Assembly (NCBI GenBank): GCA_023129325.1
Contig: JAGMCI010000033.1
Coordinates: 1-64,000, forward strand
From: Caldifarciminota bacterium
GTDB lineage: Bacteria; Hydrothermota; UBA3073; JACQXS01; JAGMCI01
Direction: 5' to 3'
DNA: 64,000 nt
Below are positions 55,582-64,000 of the stretch, piece after piece. The translations under genes and the position numbers were made by a program. Every line of letters begins with the position of its first letter. Positions within the stretch are counted from its first letter, which is position 1. The notes under the pieces are model-generated. The model ran no database searches and had not been told where the DNA came from. It saw nothing but the letters and a program-made list of their open reading frames with translations.

Positions 55582-55976
55582 AATTAGAAGATAGAGATTG
55601 GTGCTTTGGATGTGGGAAAAAGAACCCAATTGGACTTAAACTTAAATTTACTCAAATCCCTGATGGTGTCAAAACTATTTTTATTCCCAAGAAAGAGCAC
55701 GAGGGCTATAAGGATATTGTTCATGGCGGGGTCATTGCAACTTTACTTGATGAATCTCTTGCCTGGGCTTGCAAATCATATACTAACAAACTTACAACTA
55801 TGACTACCTCATTGGAAATCAAATTTAAAAAACCAGCAATAGTAGGTAAACCTATTTTAGTAGAAGCCAGTATGACAAAAAATTCAAGAAAGATTATACA
55901 AGGCAAAGCTTTGGCAAAAAACTCTGCTAATCAAATATTAGCTGAAGCTCAAGGCAAATTTATAAAGGTTGTTTGA
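55578..55976 (+). CDS. Hotdog-fold PaaI-family thioesterase
   Basis: DIVHGGVIATLLDESLAWA; 132 aa. Confidence 0.85.
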   Translation: MKLEDRDWCFGCGKKNPIGLKLKFTQIPDGVKTIFIPKKEHEGYKDIVHGGVIATLLDESLAWACKSYTNKLTTMTTSLEIKFKKPAIVGKPILVEASMTKNSRKIIQGKALAKNSANQILAEAQGKFIKVV

Positions 55977-57696
55977 GGTAGGCTTGAATTATTTTGCCTG
56001 CTATAGGAGCAGCAACACTTCCTCCCATTCCTCCATTTTCAACAAATACAACTACACAAATTTGTGGATTCTCATAAGGAGCAAAAGCTACAAACCAAGC
56101 ATGGTCTTCTCCTTCAGGGTTTTGAGCTGTTCCTGTTTTGCCGGCTACGGATATTTCAGGGACATTTGCCAGTCTACCAGTTCCTTTGTCATCTTGCACT
56201 ACACCTAACATACCTTCCCTTAAAATTTCAATTGTGTTTGGACTCAGTGAAAGATTATGGGAATTAGGAGTAAAAGAGAAAACTTCTTCTCCATTCGGGT
56301 TTGTTATTTTTTTAACAAGTGCTGGAGTATATAAAACTCCATTATTAGCAATTCCTGAGACGAAATATAAGATTTGGAGTGGAGTAACTAATATCTCTCC
56401 CTGTCCTATAGCTAAATTTGCGGATATTCCTTTACCCCATCGTCCTTTGCCATATTTTTTATCATACCATTCCTCGGTTGGTATAAAACCCTTAGATTCT
56501 CCAGGTATATCTATTCCTACTTTTTTTCCAAATCCTAATTTTTTTGCAAGTTCGCAAATTGGGTCAACACCAAGTTCCATCCCAACTTGATAAAAATAAA
56601 CATCACAAGACTGAATAATAGCGTCTATAAGATTTAAAGAACCATGTGTCTCCCAGCACTTATATTTTCGTCTTCCAATTGTAATACTTCCTTTACAAGG
56701 AATCGGCTCTTTAGTTGCAGGATTTAATATTCCTTTTTCAATCCCACAAGCACAGGTAACGAGTTTAAAAACTGAGGCTGGAGGATAAGTGGCATTTTTT
56801 ACTCTATCCCAAAGAGGGAATAGCGAATCCTTTGAAATTTTTTCCCAGTCTTCAGAAGAAATCCCAGCAACAAAAGAGTTAGGGTCAAATCCAGGTTTTG
56901 ATACCCATGTGAGGATTTCCCCTGTCTTTGGGTCTATTGCAATACAAGCTCCTCTACTTGGCAAAATGTCATATACAAGAGCTTGAAGTTCTGCATCAAT
57001 GGTGAGCCAAACATCGCATCCTGGTTCTGGTGATACATAAGATAAGGGTTCAAGCTCATACCCCCGAGCATCTACTTCTACATATCGGGTTCCATCTTTC
57101 CCTTTTAAAAATTTTTCATATTCTTTTTCTATACCTGATTTACCGATAAATATTCCAAGTCTATATTCTGGATAGATTTTAAGCTCTTTTTTTGAAATTT
57201 CACCTATGTAACCTATAGGATGTGAAAAAATTTTATCCTGATGATACCTTCTTAAGGGTTGGATTTTTATACATATATTTGGAAATCTTTCCTTTTTTTC
57301 TTCTAATTTGCAAACAATTTCAAAAGGCACTTTTCTTATTGTGTATTGTGTAAAATTAGGATTTAATTTCCTGTTTGCCGTCTCCGTCCCGCTTCGCTTG
57401 TCGGAGCGGGGCAGGCAAGATAAGAGAGAGGAAAACTCTACCTTCTCTTTTTGAGTAACTGAATTGGAATCTATAATAATTGTATAACTTGGGATATTAT
57501 CAACTAAAACTTTTTTATTTCTATCATATATTATACCCCTGGGAGCATCCACAGGGTCTGGTCTTACATAATTTTCTTTTGCCAGTTTCCTGTATTTTTG
57601 TGCACTTACTAATTGAAGTGAAGCTAATCTTACCACAAGAATTAAAAACATTGTTGAAATTAAGATAAAGAGAAAGGTAATTCTTTTTTCCTTCAT
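55960..57696 (-). CDS. mrdA: Penicillin-binding protein 2
   Basis: APRGIIYDRNKKVL, YPPASVFKLVT (SxxK), SCDVYFYQVG (SxN-like), AGKTGTAQNP (KTG). Confidence 0.92.
   Translation of the reverse strand: MKEKRITFLFILISTMFLILVVRLASLQLVSAQKYRKLAKENYVRPDPVDAPRGIIYDRNKKVLVDNIPSYTIIIDSNSVTQKEKVEFSSLLSCLPRSDKRSGTETANRKLNPNFTQYTIRKVPFEIVCKLEEKKERFPNICIKIQPLRRYHQDKIFSHPIGYIGEISKKELKIYPEYRLGIFIGKSGIEKEYEKFLKGKDGTRYVEVDARGYELEPLSYVSPEPGCDVWLTIDAELQALVYDILPSRGACIAIDPKTGEILTWVSKPGFDPNSFVAGISSEDWEKISKDSLFPLWDRVKNATYPPASVFKLVTCACGIEKGILNPATKEPIPCKGSITIGRRKYKCWETHGSLNLIDAIIQSCDVYFYQVGMELGVDPICELAKKLGFGKKVGIDIPGESKGFIPTEEWYDKKYGKGRWGKGISANLAIGQGEILVTPLQILYFVSGIANNGVLYTPALVKKITNPNGEEVFSFTPNSHNLSLSPNTIEILREGMLGVVQDDKGTGRLANVPEISVAGKTGTAQNPEGEDHAWFVAFAPYENPQICVVVFVENGGMGGSVAAPIAGKIIQAYLKQPL
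57371..57419. repeat. GC-rich hairpin insert in mrdA
   Basis: CTGTTTGCCGTCTCCGTCCCGCTTCGCTTGTCGGAGCGGGGCAGGCAAG. Confidence 0.8.
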
Positions 57697-57727
57697 ACTA
57701 CTTGCCCTGAACCGTTTCGGTTCGGGG

Positions 57728-60700
57728 TTAAAAACGGAACTCTACGGAAAATCCCATACCTATAGTTCTTGTATTTGCTTTAGGAACCTTATTCCATTGG
57801 TGACTATATGAAACGTTAGCTCCACCAGTAATGTTTGTAGAGAAATTATAACTTAGTTGAGAGGTCACAGAAAGGCTATTTGAATCGCTATTTTTAATAT
57901 TTTTTGTAGTACTTTGGTTAATTGAATAAGTTGCAACTAAAGAAGTATTGAGGTCACTGGTCCATCTTATATGCTTGAAGAATGGAAGTTTAATTCCTGT
58001 TGGAGCTCGGAAAGAGTAACTTGATGAAAGACTGTAATCAATTCTTTTACTCTCAGTTAAAGCATTAAGGGTCTTATTTTCACCAAGAGTCAGACTACCT
58101 GAAAATCCAGTGCTTATGCCTTTTTTCCACTGAACTTGCAAATCGCCTCTTAAATTTCTATCTTTTGAAATATTCTCTGGTTCCCCCAATTCTGGGCCAG
58201 ATTCACTTTGGCCTGTTGAATAGGAAGAAGAAAGACTTAAGGAATTAAATAACTTTGATAAGAAAAACCATTTTTCAAGCCCTGGTATTCTTAGAGAAAG
58301 ATTTGGATGCCGGGTGCTTACAGATTTCACTCTATTATCACCTCCTATACTGATAGTTTTGTTATAAGAGTCAGAAAGAGAAATATTTCCAATAGATATT
58401 CCCATACTACTCAGGGAATAGGTTCTTGTAATCCCGGTGCTTGATATATAAGGATTATCAGGGTCTATAACCATTTTTACCTCAGGCTCATCTACAATCC
58501 CAAATCTATATTTAAAGCATGGTCTTTCTAATAAAGAAGCAACTTGATTTGAACGACGAATTGAATATGAGAAAGAAGGAAAGCTTATTTTATTCACAAT
58601 ATGCTCAATTTGCATCAAAACCCAGTGTGGGCTTCCAACAGGAGTCTCAGAATCAAGTTTTTCATCCCTGAGACCAGTAATAAGCTTTATTATTTTATCT
58701 ATAACAATTGGAGTCCTAAAAGAAGTATTACTTCCGACACCAACATTTCTTAATGAATCAAGATTAGCCGCATGGTCTTCCTGATAACCCACTGAATAAC
58801 TTACACTTGGAGATATGAAATTAAAGAAAGAGGGTGAAAAAGTGGCATTCATATTTTCACTTCTGCTTGTCTCTTTATCAGGTCTATCAATATTTAAATC
58901 GCCAGACATACGCATAGAATAATTAAAAGAAAGTGGCCGTATAGGGTTATAAGAAAAACTCCCTTGTGCACCTACGCTTCGTGCAGAAGGAGTAGAGGTA
59001 GGGTGAGTCCAAATTGTATCTACTTTTTCATATCTTGTTGACCAGGAATAGGAATAACTGCCAGTAACACTTATATTTTCTGGATAATATTTAATCTCAA
59101 ATCCTTTAATTTTAATGCTTGGTAAAGGGGGAGAATAGCGATAACCAAGAGAAGCTGAATGAGAAAGGGACGAATCAATTTTAATAGGTGAGCGAGAATG
59201 GCCATCATTGTATCTAAAAGAAGCTGATATATTGTCAAGTGTAAGGCGGAGGAGTGGATTTTTTGAGGGCGATTTTGAAAAACTAATACTTCCACTTCTT
59301 TGAAGATTATAATTTTTTTGAGCTTTTGATTCTTCTTCAGTAAGTTTAACATCTGAATCTGTCTCATATTTTGGAAAACTTGAACTCGTCGTATAGCTAA
59401 GAGCTAAAGGCAAAGATATACCCCAGTTTTGAGGTAAAAGCTTATTTAATGAAAAACCCCTAATGCCTAACCTTAAAATTCTATTAGAATTTGTTGCAAG
59501 ACTTTGGTATGGATTCATAAAAGTGCCCAAATCTTTAAAGTAAGGATTATTAGCCGCATAAGATAAGTCTATTGTGGCAAGGTCTGCCAATCCACAGGAA
59601 AGACTGACCATCCCCATTATCCCTCCTTCTCGCCTTACATCTGATAATTTAAGCTCATCAAGCCACACTTCGCCTGATATTGACTGAATTGAGTCTTCAT
59701 TCGAGACGCCAAGCTCTATTCGCATTATCTTTGTGAGAGAGGGATTGCCTAAAATTCTATAATTCTCTTTACTAAATATAATAGTATCTGCTCCAGTTCT
59801 CTCTGATTTCAGACGGGTTATTTCATCAAGGTCTATTTCAATTTCATCCCATCCAGTTGGAATTTGAGTTCTGTGTTCATAATAATTTTTTGCATCGCAT
59901 ACAAGTCTTACAGATAGATTAGCTTTCCCAATCATATTTACACCTTTAACCCATATTTTTAGCTTCTTGTATTGGATAAAATCCTTTGCCTTTGTATATG
60001 GGGTATAACAACCACCTTCATCATTAGGTGGAAGATTATACTCTAATGCAAGTGATTGTTCACGCTCAGTCCTGCCATAAGCATCTTTTTCAAGCTCAAT
60101 TGGGGGAGAAGCATAATCAGGGTTTTCATCAGTATTCTTAGCACTTATTTTGACACCATCGGAACCCATATGCTTCCACCGACTCCCTGCTATATCAAGT
60201 GCCGCAATGTTAATTTCATTGTCTTTAGAAATTTCATCCACCCAGATTCTTGCATATTTTATGCATTCCCATTGAGGAGTTCCTTCTTTTTTGTTAAACT
60301 CATCAAGAGGAATTCTAAAAAGTTTCCAACCATTAGCTCTTGAAATAGTTGGAGATGTATTGGCAAGGTCAATCTTGAATGAAAAATAATCGTTTTGCTT
60401 ATTTAAGAAGCCATCAAGGTCTAAATCTTCTGTGTTCAGTCTTCCGTCATTTTCGGTCCCATTTATCCTTAAATAGTCATCTGGTTTGTTCGTATCATAG
60501 TGATAATCATCATTCCCATCATCTCCAGTAACATTTTTTCCATCTTCTCCTGCAATACCATCAAGTCCAGTATCTTCGCCCTCATCTAATTTATTATTCT
60601 TGTTTATTTTATCCTCAGTGGTAGGCTTATCTGAGTCACGAAAACCACAGATTTCTCCTCCTGCATTTCTTCTTGGGGCATCTTCTTCAATATTTGTTCC

Positions 60701-63274
60701 AATATCTATATGCAATATTCCTGTCTCTCCTTTTGCCCATATTTCAAGATATTCACTTTCTGATAAGTCCATACCCCTTCTTGAAATACAAGTTAAAAGA
60801 CTTGTCCAATAAGAAGAGCATTGAGCAGGATATCGCCAATCTTGGTCTGGAAGGTCTGGAAGTTCAAGGGTTAAAACATTTCTTTTTTCATTTCTTTTAT
60901 GTTCTGGAAGCTCAGGATAAAGGTCTTCCGCCTTTATACCATTTCTTGGATTATACCACAAGACCTGTGCAAAAGAAAGTATATCTTCATCTGAATCTGA
61001 CATAACAGCAGGCATACTACCATAGGACCAGTTTGCTCTTGAAATACCAAGTGAAGTCGTTGTTTTTACCCCTTCCATATCATCAAGCCAAACTTCACCT
61101 TTTGTGTTTGGATTGGGAAGGGAAAAACCTACATTACCGCCAATACTAAAAGATGAAGGAGCTTCTGTTTCAATTAGCGGAAGCTTATCAATCCAGCGAG
61201 TGAGAAATTCAGGCTTGGTTGATATATTGCCTACAAGTTCACCAAGTATTATTCTTTTTGGTTCTGTTCCAAGTTTGGGTCTAAAGTCAAGAGTTGAAGT
61301 GGAGTGATAAATAAGAGCGGACGAGAGGTAACCCGTTTCTCCAATTTTTGAGTCTCCTTTGATACCAATTAAATTTTTGCCTACTGGCTGGAAAAAGGGA
61401 ACATATTGAAAGTTAACTTTGATGTTTGCATTTGGGTCTTCAGCTTCACGAGTTAGGAATTTTATCCATCCTCTTTCGTAATCTATTTCATAATCTTCCC
61501 CCTTTTTCATAGACCTCCCATTGATTGTTACAACTTCAGAGTTTGGAACAATATTAATCATATCAAGAGAATATTCTGTTGCCATTCCTTTATATTGAAC
61601 CCAGATGTAATACTTAGGCTGAATTTCAGAACTTAAAAGCTTTGGATTATTATAAATTGAGTCTGGCTCAGGATACAATTGAGGAAGTGAATCTGTGAAT
61701 AATGTATCAAATAAAAAAGGATAAGATAAGGGAAATATGATAAGTCCCCTTCCTGCATCTAAAACTCCAAGATTTAATCTTCCAATACTGCTTTTTAATC
61801 CTAATAATTCTTGATAAGTTTTGCCTGTGTTTATATCTACATCAATATCTTCCCCGCCTCCTCTATTATATTTAAATACCTTAACATCAAAGTTTGCCTG
61901 TTCAATATTCGTTGCGCCAATTGAGTAAATGTTCTTTAATTCATACCACCAGGAAACATAAGAAGTATCTTCTGAACTCCAATGCCTTTCCCTTTTTATT
62001 ATCTGTAGCCCCTGGAATGAAACTTCCTTAAGAGTATCAATAATTCCAACTGTTATTGTACTATCATTCCAATTTACATATTTCCATTGGATAGCAAGGA
62101 CAGCCTCTTTAGATAAAGGATAGTTTAATTCAAGAACCGGAGGATAGTATAATTTAAGTAATGTTGTATCTATTTCTCTGTAAAACTCATCGCTTCTACC
62201 CTTTTCCAGAAATAAACCATTAACTGTATCTACTGGCTGAGTTAAATCAATAGGTATATCAATACCCTGCCCTTCTGTTCTTTCACCAACGGCATATCCT
62301 TTTTCATCAACAAAAACTCGTATATTACCAATGATTTGTTTAGGAAGTAAAGCAGGGTTTCCAGAACCCAAATTATGACGGTCTGTAAGAGACTTTATGT
62401 ATTCTGGAGGCAATAACACAAAGAATCTTGATTTTGTAAAGTCTGTATCCTTTATCTCTACTTCCCGAACGACGCTTTTTCCTACCCAATCTCTGGTCTG
62501 GTTTTCAGTTTGCTCTTTTGAAGCAATGGCAGTTATATTAATAGGCCCTATTTTGGCTTGTGTCTTTATCCCAAAAAGACCTTGATGAGAAACACCCCCA
62601 CCAATTAATTCTATCCTAGGAAGAGAGAGTTCTGTATTCCCGGCTTTTATTGATTGGATTATTTCATCCTCATCGCCATTATATTCAAGCTTAATTGTGT
62701 TTTCAAGGTCAAATTCACGCTCCGAATCATGGTCAATAAAGACATTAATCTTCTCGCCAATAGTTCCTTTAAGATTAACTCCAAGATGTTGCTTCATATC
62801 AAGGGTAGGAAACCAACTTTCGTGGGTGGTCTCAGTTTCCTTTTTTAAAAGATTTTGCGTCTTGCTGCCACCAAATTTAATGCTCTGAACCCCAGAAACA
62901 TCAAGCTTTCCTCCCTGCCCTATAATTCCAGCAACAGGGGCGGGAAATTTTATCGGTAATTGAATAATAGGAAGTAAACCTTGAGGTCCTCGTTGAGAAG
63001 AGCTAATTTCCTTGAATTCTTTTTTCCAGCTGTCTTTAATTATTGATTCAGTCAGATAAGATAAAAAATCAGAAAAGAAACAGACTTCAAAGTCCACAAT
63101 CACGCCATTCTTTGTTTTGTAATAAGTAATGAATTTCTTATCCCACGAAATATCTAAATTAGAAGTGAGGGTAGATTGTAGGGGCAGACTACCCTGCCTG
63201 CCCAAAAACTGTAGGGGCAGACCCTCGCGGCTGCCCAAAAAAAGTAAAGTCAGCAAAAAGGAACAAATATTCAT
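57728..63274 (-). CDS. SprA-like T9SS outer-membrane translocon protein (1848 aa)
   Basis: IPIDLTQPVDTVNGLF, NGRSMKKGEDYEIDYERGWIKFL, GEVWLDDMEGVKTTTSLGI, GEVWLDELKLSDVRREGG, repetitive beta-barrel C-terminus ending GMGFSVEFRF. Confidence 0.85.
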   Translation of the reverse strand: MNICSFLLTLLFLGSREGLPLQFLGRQGSLPLQSTLTSNLDISWDKKFITYYKTKNGVIVDFEVCFFSDFLSYLTESIIKDSWKKEFKEISSSQRGPQGLLPIIQLPIKFPAPVAGIIGQGGKLDVSGVQSIKFGGSKTQNLLKKETETTHESWFPTLDMKQHLGVNLKGTIGEKINVFIDHDSEREFDLENTIKLEYNGDEDEIIQSIKAGNTELSLPRIELIGGGVSHQGLFGIKTQAKIGPINITAIASKEQTENQTRDWVGKSVVREVEIKDTDFTKSRFFVLLPPEYIKSLTDRHNLGSGNPALLPKQIIGNIRVFVDEKGYAVGERTEGQGIDIPIDLTQPVDTVNGLFLEKGRSDEFYREIDTTLLKLYYPPVLELNYPLSKEAVLAIQWKYVNWNDSTITVGIIDTLKEVSFQGLQIIKRERHWSSEDTSYVSWWYELKNIYSIGATNIEQANFDVKVFKYNRGGGEDIDVDINTGKTYQELLGLKSSIGRLNLGVLDAGRGLIIFPLSYPFLFDTLFTDSLPQLYPEPDSIYNNPKLLSSEIQPKYYIWVQYKGMATEYSLDMINIVPNSEVVTINGRSMKKGEDYEIDYERGWIKFLTREAEDPNANIKVNFQYVPFFQPVGKNLIGIKGDSKIGETGYLSSALIYHSTSTLDFRPKLGTEPKRIILGELVGNISTKPEFLTRWIDKLPLIETEAPSSFSIGGNVGFSLPNPNTKGEVWLDDMEGVKTTTSLGISRANWSYGSMPAVMSDSDEDILSFAQVLWYNPRNGIKAEDLYPELPEHKRNEKRNVLTLELPDLPDQDWRYPAQCSSYWTSLLTCISRRGMDLSESEYLEIWAKGETGILHIDIGTNIEEDAPRRNAGGEICGFRDSDKPTTEDKINKNNKLDEGEDTGLDGIAGEDGKNVTGDDGNDDYHYDTNKPDDYLRINGTENDGRLNTEDLDLDGFLNKQNDYFSFKIDLANTSPTISRANGWKLFRIPLDEFNKKEGTPQWECIKYARIWVDEISKDNEINIAALDIAGSRWKHMGSDGVKISAKNTDENPDYASPPIELEKDAYGRTEREQSLALEYNLPPNDEGGCYTPYTKAKDFIQYKKLKIWVKGVNMIGKANLSVRLVCDAKNYYEHRTQIPTGWDEIEIDLDEITRLKSERTGADTIIFSKENYRILGNPSLTKIMRIELGVSNEDSIQSISGEVWLDELKLSDVRREGGIMGMVSLSCGLADLATIDLSYAANNPYFKDLGTFMNPYQSLATNSNRILRLGIRGFSLNKLLPQNWGISLPLALSYTTSSSFPKYETDSDVKLTEEESKAQKNYNLQRSGSISFSKSPSKNPLLRLTLDNISASFRYNDGHSRSPIKIDSSLSHSASLGYRYSPPLPSIKIKGFEIKYYPENISVTGSYSYSWSTRYEKVDTIWTHPTSTPSARSVGAQGSFSYNPIRPLSFNYSMRMSGDLNIDRPDKETSRSENMNATFSPSFFNFISPSVSYSVGYQEDHAANLDSLRNVGVGSNTSFRTPIVIDKIIKLITGLRDEKLDSETPVGSPHWVLMQIEHIVNKISFPSFSYSIRRSNQVASLLERPCFKYRFGIVDEPEVKMVIDPDNPYISSTGITRTYSLSSMGISIGNISLSDSYNKTISIGGDNRVKSVSTRHPNLSLRIPGLEKWFFLSKLFNSLSLSSSYSTGQSESGPELGEPENISKDRNLRGDLQVQWKKGISTGFSGSLTLGENKTLNALTESKRIDYSLSSSYSFRAPTGIKLPFFKHIRWTSDLNTSLVATYSINQSTTKNIKNSDSNSLSVTSQLSYNFSTNITGGANVSYSHQWNKVPKANTRTIGMGFSVEFRF
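63178..63243. repeat. Two tandem 33-bp GTAGGGGCAGAC units in the 5' end of the sprA-like gene
   Basis: GTAGGGGCAGACTACCCTGCCTGCCCAAAAACT / GTAGGGGCAGACCCTCGCGGCTGCCCAAAAAAA. Confidence 0.85.
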
Positions 63275-63325
63275 TCAAACTATAATATCTCATACTTTAA
63301 ATTTCCTATTGACCCTCCTTTAATT

Positions 63326-63353
63326 AATATAACTTAAAAATATCATTTGTCAA
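63326..63353 (-). promoter_or_regulatory. Promoter of sprA-like gene (TTGACA-16-TATATT)
   Basis: Complement TGTCAA 63348-63353, AATATA 63326-63331; AAAGGAGG downstream. Confidence 0.65.
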
Positions 63354-63424
63354 GAAAAAAATGATTTAACCACGGCGTGTAATTAGTAATCTGTTCTCAT
63401 TTTTTGGGCTTGAAAGAAAATATG

Positions 63425-63453
63425 TTGACAAATTTTAAATTTTAGTATATTAT
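63425..63453 (+). promoter_or_regulatory. Promoter of alaS (TTGACA-17-TATTAT)
   Basis: TTGACA 63425-63430, TATTAT 63448-63453, ATG at 63461. Confidence 0.75.
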
Positions 63454-63460
63454 AGTTTTA

Positions 63461-64000
63461 ATGCTTAACACACAAGAATTACGAGAAGTATTTCTTGATT
63501 TTTTTAAAGAACGAAAACACACCATAGTTCCTTCTTCTTCCCTTACCCCAAAAGGAGACCCCACTCTTCTGTTTACAAGTGCCGGGATGGTTCAATTTAA
63601 GAAATTATGGGCTGGTGAAGTCCCACTTCCTTATAAAAGGGCAGTAAGTATCCAAAAATGCTTAAGAGCTACTGATATTGGTGAAGTGGGAAAGAGTGCC
63701 AAGTATAATACATTTTTTGAAATGTTGGGTAACTTTTCATTTGGCGATTATTTTAAGCAGGAGGCGATTAAATGGGCATGGGAATTTATAACAAAAGTTG
63801 TTAAGTTGTCGGAAGATAATTTGTGTGTCTCAGTCCTGAATGAAGATAAAGAATCATATAAAATATGGAAAGATGAAATAGGATTGGCTAAAGATAAGAT
63901 ATATAAACTTGGAAAAGAAGATAATTTCTGGAAGCCTGTTGGTGGAAGTGGGGCTTGCGGGCCTTGTTCTGAAATATTTTATGATTTGGGTAAAGATGTT
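63461..64000 (+). CDS. alaS: Alanyl-tRNA synthetase, 5' part (continues beyond window)
   Basis: Manual translation MLNTQELREVFLDFFKERKHTIVPSSSLTPKGDPTLLFTSAGMVQFKKLWAGE...EMLGNFSFGDYFKQEAI...GACGPCSEIFYDLG. Confidence 0.95.
   Translation, partial: MLNTQELREVFLDFFKERKHTIVPSSSLTPKGDPTLLFTSAGMVQFKKLWAGEVPLPYKRAVSIQKCLRATDIGEVGKSAKYNTFFEMLGNFSFGDYFKQEAIKWAWEFITKVVKLSEDNLCVSVLNEDKESYKIWKDEIGLAKDKIYKLGKEDNFWKPVGGSGACGPCSEIFYDLGKDV

Overview
This 64 kb window comes from a low-GC, probably uncultured bacterium. Lineage is inferred: the type IX secretion (T9SS)-like signatures and repeat style resemble candidate phyla such as WOR-3/Stahlbacteria, but this is unverified. Most of the window is housekeeping genes (alaS, prfA-prmC-nadK, obgE, mtaB, tyrS, plsX, acpP, fabF, tadA, kbl, iorAB, mrdA) interleaved with large exported proteins. 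A SprA-like translocon protein, a PorU/gingipain-like C25 peptidase and several cargo-like proteins with YPNPF...GIYFY C-terminal domains suggest a T9SS. The most interesting locus is 43590-50482, a compact four-gene module: a degenerate J-domain membrane protein, a membrane-anchored coiled-coil protein with a GrpE-like C-terminus, a divergent Hsp70, and a Ser/Thr kinase fused to a Cdc48/FtsH-type AAA+ ATPase. It looks like a membrane-tethered chaperone/unfoldase system under kinase control. A second theme is small palindromic repeats inserted in frame inside coding regions, including a 36-bp unit with an apparent empty/deleted counterpart, nested hairpins in prfA, prmC, mtaB and mrdA, and dispersed 'ctgtgtnaatctgtgg' repeats that appear to supply start codons and signal peptides of exported proteins. 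Several good sigma70-type promoters are visible; those of alaS and prfA predict leaderless mRNAs. No CRISPR array, rRNA, or intact transposase was seen.
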